64,000 nucleotides of DNA from Microbaculum marinum (GTDB lineage: Bacteria; Pseudomonadota; Alphaproteobacteria; Rhizobiales; Tepidamorphaceae): the NCBI RefSeq assembly GCF_042646165.1, contig NZ_JBHRTC010000015.1. One strand, written 5' to 3'. The translations under genes were made by a program, and so were the position numbers. Shown one piece after another: positions 8,777-17,663 of this stretch. The notes under the pieces were generated by a model that was given only the letters and a program-made list of their open reading frames with translations, ran no database searches and was not told where the DNA came from. Position 1 is the first letter of the stretch. Each line of letters opens with the position of its first letter.

Positions 8777-11256
8777 GTCACCAGACCGGGCAGATAGGCC
8801 GCGACGGTGACGAGCAGCGTCACGACGCCGAGATAGCCGATCCAGATGGGCGCGATCGCCAGTTCCGCGCGCCGGACAGCCGAGATATAGCCGGCTCTGT
8901 GGCGGCACAGGAGGAAGACCAGCATCAGCGCCGCCAGCAGGGCGTGCAGAACCACATATACCCCGAATACCCACAGCGTGGCGCCGTAGGCATGGGCGGT
9001 GGGGGAAGGCGCGTGGATCAGGAACACGCCGAATGCCGCGGCGACGCCGAGGGTTCCGCCGAGCGCGAGCAGCAGGCCGACAACCGGCTGCTTGCCGGCC
9101 CGGTTGTTCCTGACCGCCAGGGCGCATGCGACGATGGCAATCACTGCCCCGACCGGTGCGGCTGTCAGTACGAAGATCGACGGTGCGACGAAAGCCGGCG
9201 GCGGCCAGTCCGGGGCGACGGTCCACAGAAAGGCGTATCCGAAGAGCAGCGAGCCGAAGAAGATGGCGTTCGCGACGAGCAGGAATGCCGAGCCCCACCA
9301 GCCCGGCGGTCGGTCGACGGCGGTGATGTTGGGTACCTGTATGCCACGACCGATCGACTGGTCGCCCGGGTCCTCCCGCGACCCCAGCCGCCAGACCCAG
9401 ATGCACGCAAGTACTGCGACGCCGAGGACGGCGACCGGCGCCACCCAGTAGAGCTTGACGAGGACCGAGAGGAAGAAGCCGCCTGTCGTGGCCGCCATGA
9501 CGATCGGCAGAAAGGTGTTGGCGGGGTAGATCACGTGCTGCTCAGGCGCCCCCGTCGCCACATCCACGACGATCGTTTCCCGCCGATCGCCTACGGGGTC
9601 GCCGAGATATCCCTCACCGCGCGCGAGCCGTACCGGAAGGTCCGGATCGTCCCAAAGCGGATCACGGGAGTCCACGTGCGGCAGGCTGGCGAAATTGTAC
9701 GCCGGGGCCGGCATAAGCGTGGCCCATTCCAGGGTGCCCGCCAGCCAGGGGTTGCGCTCGGACCGGTGACGCACGATGACGTTCAGCATCACTTCCAGAA
9801 GCACCATGGCAAGGCCGAAGGCGAGCACGAAGCCACCGACGGACGAGATCAGGTTGATCGCCGTCCAGCCGTCTTCCGCCCCGTAGGTCGAAATGCGCCG
9901 CCGCTGACCCATGAGCCCGACCCAGTGCATCGGCAGAAAGGTTATCTGGAACCCGAGGAAGATCAGCGCGAACGCCACTTCTCCGAGGCGGAAGTACCGC
10001 TTTCTGCCGGTGACCAGCGGCAGCCAGTAGTACACGGCGGCCAGTATCGGAAAGACGAATCCGCCGAACAGCACGTAGTGCAGATGGGCGGTGACGAAGG
10101 CGGTGTCGTGCACCTGCCAGTCGAAAGGCACCACGGCGACCATGACGCCCGTGAGGCCGCCGATGACGAATGTGAAGAAGAAGCCGAGAATGTGCAGCAT
10201 CGGCAAGCGCAGCCGGGGCGATCCTTTCCACAGCGTCCCGATCCAGGCGAAGACCTGCACCGCCGTTGGAATCGCGACCAGCGTCGAGGCCGCGGAGAAG
10301 AACGCGAGCCCCATGTGCGGGATGCCGGTGGTGAACATGTGGTGCACCCAGAGCCCGAAGCTCAGGATCGCCAGCGCGACGGCGGCGGCAACCACCCAGC
10401 GGTATCCGAGCAGCGTCGTCGAGGCCATCACCGGAAGGATCGTCGAGATCGCGCCGGCGGCCGGCAGGAAGATGATGTAGACCTCGGGATGGCCGAACAG
10501 CCAGAAGAGGTGCTGCCAAAGAAGGCTGTCGCCGCCAAGCCCGACCTGGAAGAAGGGCATCCCGAAGGCGCGTTCCAGCTCGAGCAGGATCGATCCCAGG
10601 ATCAGGGGCGGAAAGCCGCACAGGATCATCAGCGCGGTGACCAGGATGTACCAGGCGAAGATCGGCATCCTGTCGAGCGACATGCCGGGGGCCCGGTATT
10701 TCAGCACCGAGACCGTGAATTCCACCGCCGCGCATATCGCCGAGATCTCGACGAACGTGATGCCGATCAGCCAGAAGTCGGTGTTTATTCCCGGGGAGTG
10801 GATCTTGCCGGTGAGCGGCGGGTACATGAACCAGCCGCCGTCCGGCGCGATGCCGAAAAGCAGCGAGATGATCAGCATTCCGCCCCCGAAGAAGTAGCAC
10901 CAGTACCCGTAGGCGGTGAGCCGGGGATAGGCCAGGTCGCGGGTGCCCAGCATCTTCGGCAGCAGATAGATCGCCAGGCCCTCGATCACCGGGATCGCGA
11001 ACAGGAACATCATGATCGTTCCGTGCATGGTGAAGAACTGGCTGTAGATCTCGGGGCCGGCGAAGGCCGAGTGCGGGGTAGCCAGCTGAGCTCTGATCAG
11101 CATCGCCAGGATGCCGCCGACGAGGAAGTAGAAGAACGCCGTGGCCAGGAACATGAGCCCCACGTCGCTGTGGTTCACCGTGGAGAACCAGCCCTTCCAG
11201 CCGGGTCTGGACGACCAGATGGCCGTCAGGCGACGGTGCCGGGCCAGGGCGTTCAT
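8773..11256 (-). CDS. ctaD: Cytochrome oxidase subunit I fused to subunit III
   Basis: An 827-residue fusion. Residues 1 to about 545 are the heme-copper catalytic subunit, with heme/copper ligands visible in FTMHGTIMMFLFAIP, the cross-linked His-Tyr motif GHPEVYIIFLP, HHMFTTG, and the late HLHYVLFGG. Residues about 600-827 are a subunit-III-like helical bundle. By eye, the helix aligning with the E. coli bo3 quinol site has Val and Leu where bo3 has Arg71 and Asp75, so subunit I resembles cytochrome c oxidases more than quinol oxidases. It overlaps subunit II by 4 bp. Confidence 0.95.
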   Translation of the reverse strand: MNALARHRRLTAIWSSRPGWKGWFSTVNHSDVGLMFLATAFFYFLVGGILAMLIRAQLATPHSAFAGPEIYSQFFTMHGTIMMFLFAIPVIEGLAIYLLPKMLGTRDLAYPRLTAYGYWCYFFGGGMLIISLLFGIAPDGGWFMYPPLTGKIHSPGINTDFWLIGITFVEISAICAAVEFTVSVLKYRAPGMSLDRMPIFAWYILVTALMILCGFPPLILGSILLELERAFGMPFFQVGLGGDSLLWQHLFWLFGHPEVYIIFLPAAGAISTILPVMASTTLLGYRWVVAAAVALAILSFGLWVHHMFTTGIPHMGLAFFSAASTLVAIPTAVQVFAWIGTLWKGSPRLRLPMLHILGFFFTFVIGGLTGVMVAVVPFDWQVHDTAFVTAHLHYVLFGGFVFPILAAVYYWLPLVTGRKRYFRLGEVAFALIFLGFQITFLPMHWVGLMGQRRRISTYGAEDGWTAINLISSVGGFVLAFGLAMVLLEVMLNVIVRHRSERNPWLAGTLEWATLMPAPAYNFASLPHVDSRDPLWDDPDLPVRLARGEGYLGDPVGDRRETIVVDVATGAPEQHVIYPANTFLPIVMAATTGGFFLSVLVKLYWVAPVAVLGVAVLACIWVWRLGSREDPGDQSIGRGIQVPNITAVDRPPGWWGSAFLLVANAIFFGSLLFGYAFLWTVAPDWPPPAFVAPSIFVLTAAPVGAVIAIVACALAVRNNRAGKQPVVGLLLALGGTLGVAAAFGVFLIHAPSPTAHAYGATLWVFGVYVVLHALLAALMLVFLLCRHRAGYISAVRRAELAIAPIWIGYLGVVTLLVTVAAYLPGLVT

Positions 11257-11939
11257 CGGCTATCCTCCAGGAAGCCCTGCCATGCTTCGGGCGGGTGGGC
11301 GACGACAGTGAAGGTGAGGTTGTCGTAGCCCGGTCCGCTGAACTCCGCGCTCAGCCCGGCGTAGGTCCCCGGCCGATCCGCCTCCAGCCGCAGCACGTTG
11401 ACGTGACCGGGTATGGCGTCGAGCTTGCCGGCAAGGCGCGGCACCCAGAAGCTGTGGATCACGTCTGCACTCGTGATCGCGACGTCCACCGGGCGGCCGG
11501 CGGGTATGTGCAGCACGTTCTCGGTTGCCCGTCCCGGGGCGTCGCGATACGAAAAGGTCCAGGACAACTGGCTTGCCCGGGCCTCGACCCGCGTGACATC
11601 AGCACCCTCGCGCGGCAGCAGCCGTTCGCCGATCCACAGCCCGTAGGACAGCAGGGCCAGCAGCACCGTTGAGGGAAAGGCGAGGCCGAGGCCAAGGATC
11701 CATATGCGTTCGCTTCCTTTCGCCGCCATTGCCGTCGGCGCCGTCGACCCGGCCGCAGCACGCCAACCGGCCGCCAGAAGCACCATCACGAGCACGAAGA
11801 TGGCAACGGCGGCAATCAACATCACCCACCAAAGGGTGGCAATCGAGCGCGCCGCGGGGCCTGCGGGATCAAGGGTCGAAAGCGGCCGTGCGCAACCAGA
11901 TACGACGGCGGCCGTTGTGAACAGCAGGGACGGCTTCAG
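11253..11939 (-). CDS. Heme-copper oxidase subunit II lacking the Cu-A ligands
   Basis: About 225 residues: an N-terminal lipoprotein-like signal (KPSLLFTTAAVVSGC), two membrane helices, then a cupredoxin domain. The first Cu-A region is intact (DVIHSFWVPRLAGK). However, the segment that should read CxExCGxxHxxM reads SAEFSGPGYDNL, so both Cys, the His and the Met are replaced, much as in the quinol oxidase subunit CyoA. The start is uncertain: no ATG, GTG or TTG opens the frame nearby. A CTG at 11939 is taken because it begins the signal peptide. It lies 12 bp from the divergent DUF2231 start. Confidence 0.83.
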   Translation of the reverse strand: MKPSLLFTTAAVVSGCARPLSTLDPAGPAARSIATLWWVMLIAAVAIFVLVMVLLAAGWRAAAGSTAPTAMAAKGSERIWILGLGLAFPSTVLLALLSYGLWIGERLLPREGADVTRVEARASQLSWTFSYRDAPGRATENVLHIPAGRPVDVAITSADVIHSFWVPRLAGKLDAIPGHVNVLRLEADRPGTYAGLSAEFSGPGYDNLTFTVVAHPPEAWQGFLEDSR

Positions 11940-11951
11940 GAGATGCCTGAC

Positions 11952-12467
11952 ATGGTGCAGCGGACGATAAAGGGTGCGAACGAAAAACTGATCGATCCGG
12001 TCGCGGACAGTCCGGGCTTCGACGATACCGAATCGCGCATCGCCATACTCGGGCATCCCGTCCACGCCATGAGCGTCGCGTTTCCGGTGGCGCTGACGTT
12101 CTGCACGTTCGGGGCCGACCTGCTCTACTGGTGGACCGGCGATGCGTTCTGGGCCCGCGCCGCCATGTGGGCGGTCGGTGCAGGCTTCCTGTTCGGCATG
12201 CTTGCCGGCTTCTCCGGGACGGCCGAACTGCTCCTGGTCTCCGGCATTCGCGCCCGCGCGGCGCCCTGGACGCACTTCATCGTCGCGGTGACGCTCATCT
12301 CCCTTCTCGGCGCCAACTGGGGCTACAGGCTGCACGGCTACGAGAGCGCGGTGCTTCCCTACGGAATTCTGCTTTCTGCGTGTTGCGTGCTGGTCGTTGG
12401 GTTCACGGGCTGGCATGGCGGCAAGCTCGTCTTCGACTACCGGCTGGGCACTTCGAAAGGCAACTGA
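11952..12467 (+). CDS. DUF2231 membrane protein
   Basis: A 171-residue protein with the DUF2231 hallmark RIAILGHPVHAMSVAFPVALTFCTFGADLLYWWTG followed by three more hydrophobic helices. The conserved GHPxH pair may bind metal or heme. The ATG at 11952 (MVQRT) is preferred over 11943 because AGGAG lies directly against 11943 and at a proper distance from 11952. It is divergent from oxidase subunit II and its 3' end overlaps the convergent CopD-like gene by 31 bp, so it sits tightly within the respiratory block. Function unknown. Confidence 0.8.
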   Translation: MVQRTIKGANEKLIDPVADSPGFDDTESRIAILGHPVHAMSVAFPVALTFCTFGADLLYWWTGDAFWARAAMWAVGAGFLFGMLAGFSGTAELLLVSGIRARAAPWTHFIVAVTLISLLGANWGYRLHGYESAVLPYGILLSACCVLVVGFTGWHGGKLVFDYRLGTSKGN

Positions 12468-12949
12468 CCGCCGCGAGGGGTCTTCAGCCAGTCGGGAAAG
12501 TCGATCCAGTCGAAATCGGGCTTCCCCAGGACGAGCAGCAGGATGGCGACCGCACACGCCATCACGCCGGTGCCGACGAGATAGGGACGTGGCGGCGTGT
12601 GGGACCCCGGCTCCTCCGCGATCCGCACGATGCTGTTGCCGACCCACGCATGCAAGACCATGAGCAAAGCCACGAAGACGAGCTTCGCGAACATCCATGG
12701 CACGAACGTCTGCCGCAGGAAGATCAGCCAGGTTCCGGCGATGACGGCCACCACGGCGGCGGGAGTCACCACGGACGTATATGTGAGGTGAGTGCTGTGA
12801 CGAATGACGCGGAAGTCATCCTGCGATACCGCCGGTTTGTGCAGCGACAGCATCATGGGAAGCACGATCAGACCGCTGCACCAGATGCTGAGAGCGATCA
12901 GGTGCACCGCCTTCCAGAAGGGGATGGTAGCGATCAGCCAGTCTAGCAC
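12437..12949 (-). CDS. CopD/DUF-type integral membrane protein
   Basis: About 170 residues with four hydrophobic helices. The N-terminal part, WLIATIPFWKAVHLIALSIWCSGLIVLPMML, has the 'His in helix 1' look of CopD and related copper or heme-handling membrane proteins. Start taken at GTG 12949 (VLDWLIAT); an ATG at 13006 is possible. It overlaps the DUF2231 gene tail to tail and is likely involved in oxidase biogenesis, by context only. Confidence 0.7.
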   Translation of the reverse strand: MLDWLIATIPFWKAVHLIALSIWCSGLIVLPMMLSLHKPAVSQDDFRVIRHSTHLTYTSVVTPAAVVAVIAGTWLIFLRQTFVPWMFAKLVFVALLMVLHAWVGNSIVRIAEEPGSHTPPRPYLVGTGVMACAVAILLLVLGKPDFDWIDFPDWLKTPRGGQLPFEVPSR

Positions 12950-13173
12950 CGTGGTGACACCATCGGCTGCGCGTCCTCTCCCTTGCCAAACCACCCTTCG
13001 CCGCACAGAAGCGGGGTCGGGGCCTTCCCGGCCGTCCGTCCGCGATTCGGTGATGCGACAGCACCAATCTGCGCCATGGCTCAGGATACTGGCCGGCGCA
13101 GTCGTCTTCTACTTCGAAAGGTGTCGCCCTTGGCCGACCGGCGTGCGTACCCCACCGCGGACCGTTCGCTCGA

Positions 13174-13638
13174 TCAGTATACGACACCCGCTTCCCGGCA
13201 GGCCTGCACCGTCACGTCTGCCAAATCCGGCTGCGTTTCGCTGTCGGAGCCTTCGGCATGGGGGGCGCCCGGACCGGCGCCTTCGCCGGCTGCTTCCTGT
13301 TTGCCGTCTCCCGACGCCAGACCCTCGATGTCGATGCTCAGCATCTCGCGATCGGCGACCGCCACGTCATCGGTTGGTGCTTCCGCAGGCTGCCGCGTCT
13401 CCGGAGGCGCTTCTCCCGCTTCCGCCTCCCCGCTCATGCGCATCGGAGGCGATGTCGGGGGAGCCGACGACCCGGCCAAATCCTCCTCGGCAAGCTCTGT
13501 GCAGCGTTCGATGAGCGCTGCCATGGCGTCGCGGTCGCCGGTATCGAACTCCTGCTCGCCCAGATAGATGGGCTGAGCCAGGCTGATCCCCACGGAACCG
13601 AACAGCAGGACGAAGGACAGCTGGACAAGACGCAACAT
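13174..13638 (-). CDS. Exported acidic, low-complexity protein
   Basis: A 154-residue protein with a signal peptide (MLRLVQLSFVLLFGSVGISLAQ) and a mature part rich in Glu, Asp, Ala and Pro. Only two cysteines occur (ERCTELAEED and VQACREAGVVY near the end), which could form a disulfide. Start at ATG 13638, 11 bp from the end of the cytochrome c gene, so it is probably cotranscribed with the dehydrogenase. No family recognised. Confidence 0.6.
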   Translation of the reverse strand: MLRLVQLSFVLLFGSVGISLAQPIYLGEQEFDTGDRDAMAALIERCTELAEEDLAGSSAPPTSPPMRMSGEAEAGEAPPETRQPAEAPTDDVAVADREMLSIDIEGLASGDGKQEAAGEGAGPGAPHAEGSDSETQPDLADVTVQACREAGVVY

Positions 13639-13648
13639 GAACCGGCCC

Positions 13649-14899
13649 TCAATATTCTTCGGCGAGGTAGTCGCGCATGTCGACAACCTCCGATGCCGAC
13701 ACGGGGGCGGCCTTCCTGGCGCCTGATTGGCGAAGGTAGGTCAGCAGGTCGGCAATCTGCTCATCGGTGAGCTTCCAGGCGAAGGGCGGCATTGCCAGCA
13801 CGCTGGGAACCGCCTCCGTCGGTTGCGCGCGGGCACCGCCGAGGATGATCCGGATAGCGGTCGACGGGTCTTCGGCAAGCACCTTGTTCGACGTCGTGAG
13901 CGGGGCGAAGAAATAGGGGACGCCGGAGCGGTCCGCCGCGTGGCAGGCCGCGCAGTTGTCGAAATAGATCCCTTCGCCGATCTCCAGACGATCCGCCTCG
14001 GCCAGGTCCTGTTCCTCCCGCGGTCCGTCGTCGAGGGTCTTGAGGTAGATGGCGACCGCTTGCAGATCCTTCTCGCTCAGATGCTGGGTGGACATCGCGA
14101 CCACCTCGCCCATGCGCTGCATCGGCGCCGTATGCCTGGCGCGCCCGTCGCGCAGGAACGCGACGATGTCGTCGCGGTCCCAGTCGGCGATGCCGCCGTT
14201 CTCGCCGCCGCGGATGTTCGGCGCGAACCAGTGCTCCAGCACGCCGCCGCGCAGGTACTCGTCGTCATCGTCAGCGCCGAGCGCGCCCTTGCCCGTGTGG
14301 CAGCCGCCGCAGTGGAGCGGTCCATCGACGAGATAGCGTCCCCGGTTCCATTCCTCCGACATCTCGGGGTCCCTCGCAAACTCCTTGTCCTCGAAGAAGA
14401 GGAGCTTCCAGCCCCAGACAGATTGCCGGAGGCTTAGCGGGAAGGGGAGATCGTTCTCCGGCACGTCCGACGCGATCGGCTCCAGCGTGCGCAGGTAGGC
14501 GAAGATGGCATCCGTATCCTCCCGCGTCATCAACGTGAAATAGGGGTACGGCATCGCCGGATAGAGATGGTGCCCCTCCCGGTCGACGCCCTCGTTGAGC
14601 GCGTCGTAGAACTCCTCGCGCGTCCAGCGACCGAGACCCGTCTCCATGTCGGGGGTCAGATTGGACGAATAGATCGTGCCGAAGGGGGTTTGCAGGCCCC
14701 GCCCGCCCGCAAACGGCACGCCATCCGATTCGATGTCGGTGTGGCAGGCCTTGCAGTCGCCGGCGATCGTCAGATAGCGGCCCCGTTCCACCTGCGAATA
14801 TGACAGCTCCTGCGCCTGGGGCGCACCTGTGCCGAGTGCCAGTCCCGCCATTCCGGCGGCTGCAAGAACGATCAGGAACGTCCCGCGCGCCGGCCTCAT
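13649..14899 (-). CDS. Triheme cytochrome c, dehydrogenase electron-transfer subunit
   Basis: A 416-residue exported cytochrome with a signal peptide (FLIVLAAAGMAGLALGTGAPQAQ) and three heme motifs: CKACH at residues 49-53, CGGCH at 197-201 and CAACH at 316-320. This is the pattern of the cytochrome subunit of membrane-bound gluconate, sorbitol and alcohol dehydrogenases, which pass electrons from the flavoprotein to ubiquinone. It overlaps the GMC flavoprotein gene by 4 bp. Confidence 0.93.
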   Translation of the reverse strand: MRPARGTFLIVLAAAGMAGLALGTGAPQAQELSYSQVERGRYLTIAGDCKACHTDIESDGVPFAGGRGLQTPFGTIYSSNLTPDMETGLGRWTREEFYDALNEGVDREGHHLYPAMPYPYFTLMTREDTDAIFAYLRTLEPIASDVPENDLPFPLSLRQSVWGWKLLFFEDKEFARDPEMSEEWNRGRYLVDGPLHCGGCHTGKGALGADDDDEYLRGGVLEHWFAPNIRGGENGGIADWDRDDIVAFLRDGRARHTAPMQRMGEVVAMSTQHLSEKDLQAVAIYLKTLDDGPREEQDLAEADRLEIGEGIYFDNCAACHAADRSGVPYFFAPLTTSNKVLAEDPSTAIRIILGGARAQPTEAVPSVLAMPPFAWKLTDEQIADLLTYLRQSGARKAAPVSASEVVDMRDYLAEEY

Positions 14900-16656
14900 G
14901 TCTGCACCAGCGGGCCGGTTTGGCGGAGATACTGGTTGATGATGGCGTCGACCGACCAGTAGGCGAGCGCTCCGACCGTGCCGGTGGGGTTGTAGCCGGC
15001 GTTCTGGGGGAACAGACCGGCGCCCGCCACGAACAGGTTCGGACAGTCCCAGCTCTGGCAGTAGCGGTTGACCACGCTGGTCGCGGGATCGGCGCCCATG
15101 ATCGTGCCGCCGGTATTGTGCGTCGTCTGGTAGGGGACGGAGTCGTACGACCCGCGCCGGTCGTTGACCTTCACCTCGCGGCCGCCCATGCCGCGCGCGA
15201 TCTGCTCGGCGACGGGCGTCAGGTGCTGGGTCAGCCGCCGGTCGTTGAGCGTGAAGTCATAGGTCATGCGCAACAGCGGGCGCCCGTGGGCGTCGGTATA
15301 GGTCGGATCGAGATCGAGATAATTGCTGCGGTGGGCCATCGACGCACCGTGCACGCCGACGCTGGTCGTCTTCAGGAAATTCTCGCGCACGGCGCGCTTC
15401 CATTTGCTGCCCCAACGGGGGACACCGTCCGGAACCGGATGGCTCTCGATCGGGCGGGCGTTGGTCGTGTGGCAGGCGATGTAGCCGCCGCCGATGAACC
15501 CGAGACCTGAATGATCGAAATTGTCGCCGTTGTAGTCGTCCGCGACCATGCCGAGCGCGCCGGCGCCGATGAAGCCGTTGGTGAATTCCTCCTCAAAGAA
15601 GACGGTGGCCGACGACATGACCTGATAGCAGTAGTTCTTGCCGACCACGCCCTCCCCGGTCCGGGGATCGTAGGGCTCGCCGATCTGCGACAGCAGCAAC
15701 AGGCGCGTGTTCTCCAGCGGATAGGCGCACAGGACGACCATTTCGGCCGGCTGGAAGTAGGTGTCGCCGCTGGTGTCGACGTAGGTGACGCCGGTGGTGC
15801 GCGAACCGTCGGCGGATTTCTCGATCCTGAGAACTTCCGAATTCGTAAGGAGGCTGAAGTTCGGCCGCTGCATCAGGACCGGAATGATGGTCGTCTGCGG
15901 CGACGACTTGGAATAGTTGCCGCACCCGTGCTTCTCGCAGAAGCCGCAATAGGTGCAGGGCGCGAGTTGAAGTCCCAGCGGATTGACGTAGGCGCGCGAC
16001 ATGTTGGCGGAGGGGACGGGGAAGGGATTCAGCCCCAGTTCGCGCGCGGAGGCGGCGAAACGGTCCTGCGAGAATGTCATCTGCATCGGCGGGTTCGGGT
16101 AGTCGTCGCTGCGCGGACCCTCGTACGGATTGCCGCCGTCCACCGTCCTGCCGTTCAGGTTGCCCGCCTGCCCGCAGATGCCGCAGATCTTCTCGAAATA
16201 GTCGAAATGCGGCTCGAGCTCCTCGTAGGTAACTCCGTAGTCCTGGACGGTCATGTGCTCGGGGAGGGGGCCGTAGCGGTCCTCGTTGTGCGAGCGCGCC
16301 TCGAAATCCGAGGGCAGGAAACGGTATGTCTGCCCATTCCAGTGCACGCCGGCGCCGCCGACGCCGTTGCCCGGCAGGAACGATCCCCAGTGCCGCATCG
16401 GCAGCGCGGTCTGGGCGCCGTTGTTGCGGAAGGTCAGCGTCGCCTGGGACGCTTCCTGGAACATTCCGTGTCGCCAGTAGTAGCGCAACTCGTCCTGGGC
16501 GAACGTGGTTGCGAAATCCCCCGGCGTGTCGCGCCACGGCCCCCGCTCGAACGCCCTGACCTCGAGCCCTGCCGCCGTCAGCTTCTCGGCGTAGATCGCC
16601 CCCGTCCAGCCGAAGCCGACGAGAACGACGTCGACGCTACGCAATTGCTTCGTCAT
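14896..16656 (-). CDS. GMC-family FAD dehydrogenase (gluconate/sugar dehydrogenase flavoprotein)
   Basis: A 586-residue flavoprotein. The FAD-binding Rossmann motif VVLVGFGWTGAIYAEKLTAAG is at about 10-30, and the C-terminal GMC region NLFVAGAGLFPQNAGYNPTGTVGALAYWSV closes the protein. A cysteine cluster, CTYCGFCEKHGCG near residue 235, is typical of the membrane-bound FAD dehydrogenases and may hold an iron-sulfur cluster. It is expected to oxidise a sugar or sugar acid in the periplasm, exported as a complex by the Tat signal of the gamma subunit. The substrate cannot be fixed from sequence. Confidence 0.92.
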   Translation of the reverse strand: MTKQLRSVDVVLVGFGWTGAIYAEKLTAAGLEVRAFERGPWRDTPGDFATTFAQDELRYYWRHGMFQEASQATLTFRNNGAQTALPMRHWGSFLPGNGVGGAGVHWNGQTYRFLPSDFEARSHNEDRYGPLPEHMTVQDYGVTYEELEPHFDYFEKICGICGQAGNLNGRTVDGGNPYEGPRSDDYPNPPMQMTFSQDRFAASARELGLNPFPVPSANMSRAYVNPLGLQLAPCTYCGFCEKHGCGNYSKSSPQTTIIPVLMQRPNFSLLTNSEVLRIEKSADGSRTTGVTYVDTSGDTYFQPAEMVVLCAYPLENTRLLLLSQIGEPYDPRTGEGVVGKNYCYQVMSSATVFFEEEFTNGFIGAGALGMVADDYNGDNFDHSGLGFIGGGYIACHTTNARPIESHPVPDGVPRWGSKWKRAVRENFLKTTSVGVHGASMAHRSNYLDLDPTYTDAHGRPLLRMTYDFTLNDRRLTQHLTPVAEQIARGMGGREVKVNDRRGSYDSVPYQTTHNTGGTIMGADPATSVVNRYCQSWDCPNLFVAGAGLFPQNAGYNPTGTVGALAYWSVDAIINQYLRQTGPLVQT

Positions 16657-16679
16657 CGAATACCTCGACTGCGACGCAT

Positions 16680-17417
16680 CTAGGATCTGTTCCAGCCCGG
16701 CCGGCCCATCAGGCTGACCGGCTCGAGCCGCACCGCCGCTCCGCCGTGCCCGACAAAATCGCGGTAGTCGTAGCGGGTGCCGGGAAAGCCTATGTATCGC
16801 CAGGCGATCATGTCGCGGTTGCCGCCGTAGATCGGATCCGCGAAGAAGCCCTCGACGGCGTTCTTCAGGATCAGGTCGAAGAAGGCTTTCGCCGAGACGC
16901 CCTTGAACTCGATCGTCTCCTCGTCCAAGCCAGTGAGGATCTCGTCCTGCGTCTCCGCCGGGAGGTCGACGAACGGGTAGCCATTCTCGGTACGGCAGTA
17001 TGAATCGAGTTCGGCGAGCGCGAGCCTGTAGAGCATCGCGGGCGGGTGTTCGCTCTGGTAGCCCTGCGTCGCGGTTCCCTCGCCGAAGGGGCCCTGCATG
17101 TACCAGTGCTGGCCGCGCCCGTAGAAGCCGGCCATCTGCCGGTCAAGGAAGGTGACGACGTCGGCCTCGCTGGCACCCGGGCCGTCGCTGTCGCTGGGAA
17201 TGAGGCGGGCGCAGATCGCGGCGACGGTCTCGCGTTCCGCGGGACTGAAGAAGCGGTCGTCGTTCGTTCCGTAGTAGGGAGTCTCCCCCTTCAGAGGCGA
17301 CCAAGGCATCCCCTTGCCGCGCCCGTATTCTGCAGCGAACAGGCCGCGCGGGGCCGCGAAGGCCGTGCTCCCGAGCAGCATGAACTGCAGAACGCGACGC
17401 CGTGTTTGCAAGGACAT
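16680..17417 (-). CDS. Gluconate 2-dehydrogenase gamma (subunit 3) family protein
   Basis: A 245-residue small subunit. The N-terminus LQTRRRVLQFMLLGSTAFA is a Tat signal (twin Arg). The body contains FFSPAERETVAAICARLIPSD and the C-terminal IAWRYIGFPG of this family. It likely chaperones and carries the GMC subunit across the membrane. Start at 17417, with GGAGGGGATC as Shine-Dalgarno. It is first in the operon gamma, flavoprotein, cytochrome c, acidic protein. The 246 bp upstream must contain the promoter. Confidence 0.9.
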   Translation of the reverse strand: MSLQTRRRVLQFMLLGSTAFAAPRGLFAAEYGRGKGMPWSPLKGETPYYGTNDDRFFSPAERETVAAICARLIPSDSDGPGASEADVVTFLDRQMAGFYGRGQHWYMQGPFGEGTATQGYQSEHPPAMLYRLALAELDSYCRTENGYPFVDLPAETQDEILTGLDEETIEFKGVSAKAFFDLILKNAVEGFFADPIYGGNRDMIAWRYIGFPGTRYDYRDFVGHGGAAVRLEPVSLMGRPGWNRS

Positions 17418-17663
17418 CCGATCCCCTCCTCCGGAGAGATAACCGAAGACTCGGACGGTGGTTCCCAGGACGGGCAAGAAATTACCGACAAGGCGCCGGG
17501 AGTTTGCAGAGTGTAGACAGCGTAGATCGGCGCGCGTTGGCACCTCGAAATAGGGGGCCGCAGCAGGGATTCGGGCGGAACAGACCGTCCCAAGCTCCGG
17601 CAGGACCTTTCAACGCGACGACAAGGATGCCGGGTCGACCCCCATGGACAGCCGAACGCCCAC

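Noticed and set aside
8899..11328. Plus-strand open frame of 809 residues opposite the oxidase genes
   Set aside because: Shadow of the high-GC oxidase subunit I+III gene; extremely Arg/Asp/Glu/His-rich with no fold, and the minus strand has unmistakable heme-copper oxidase motifs.
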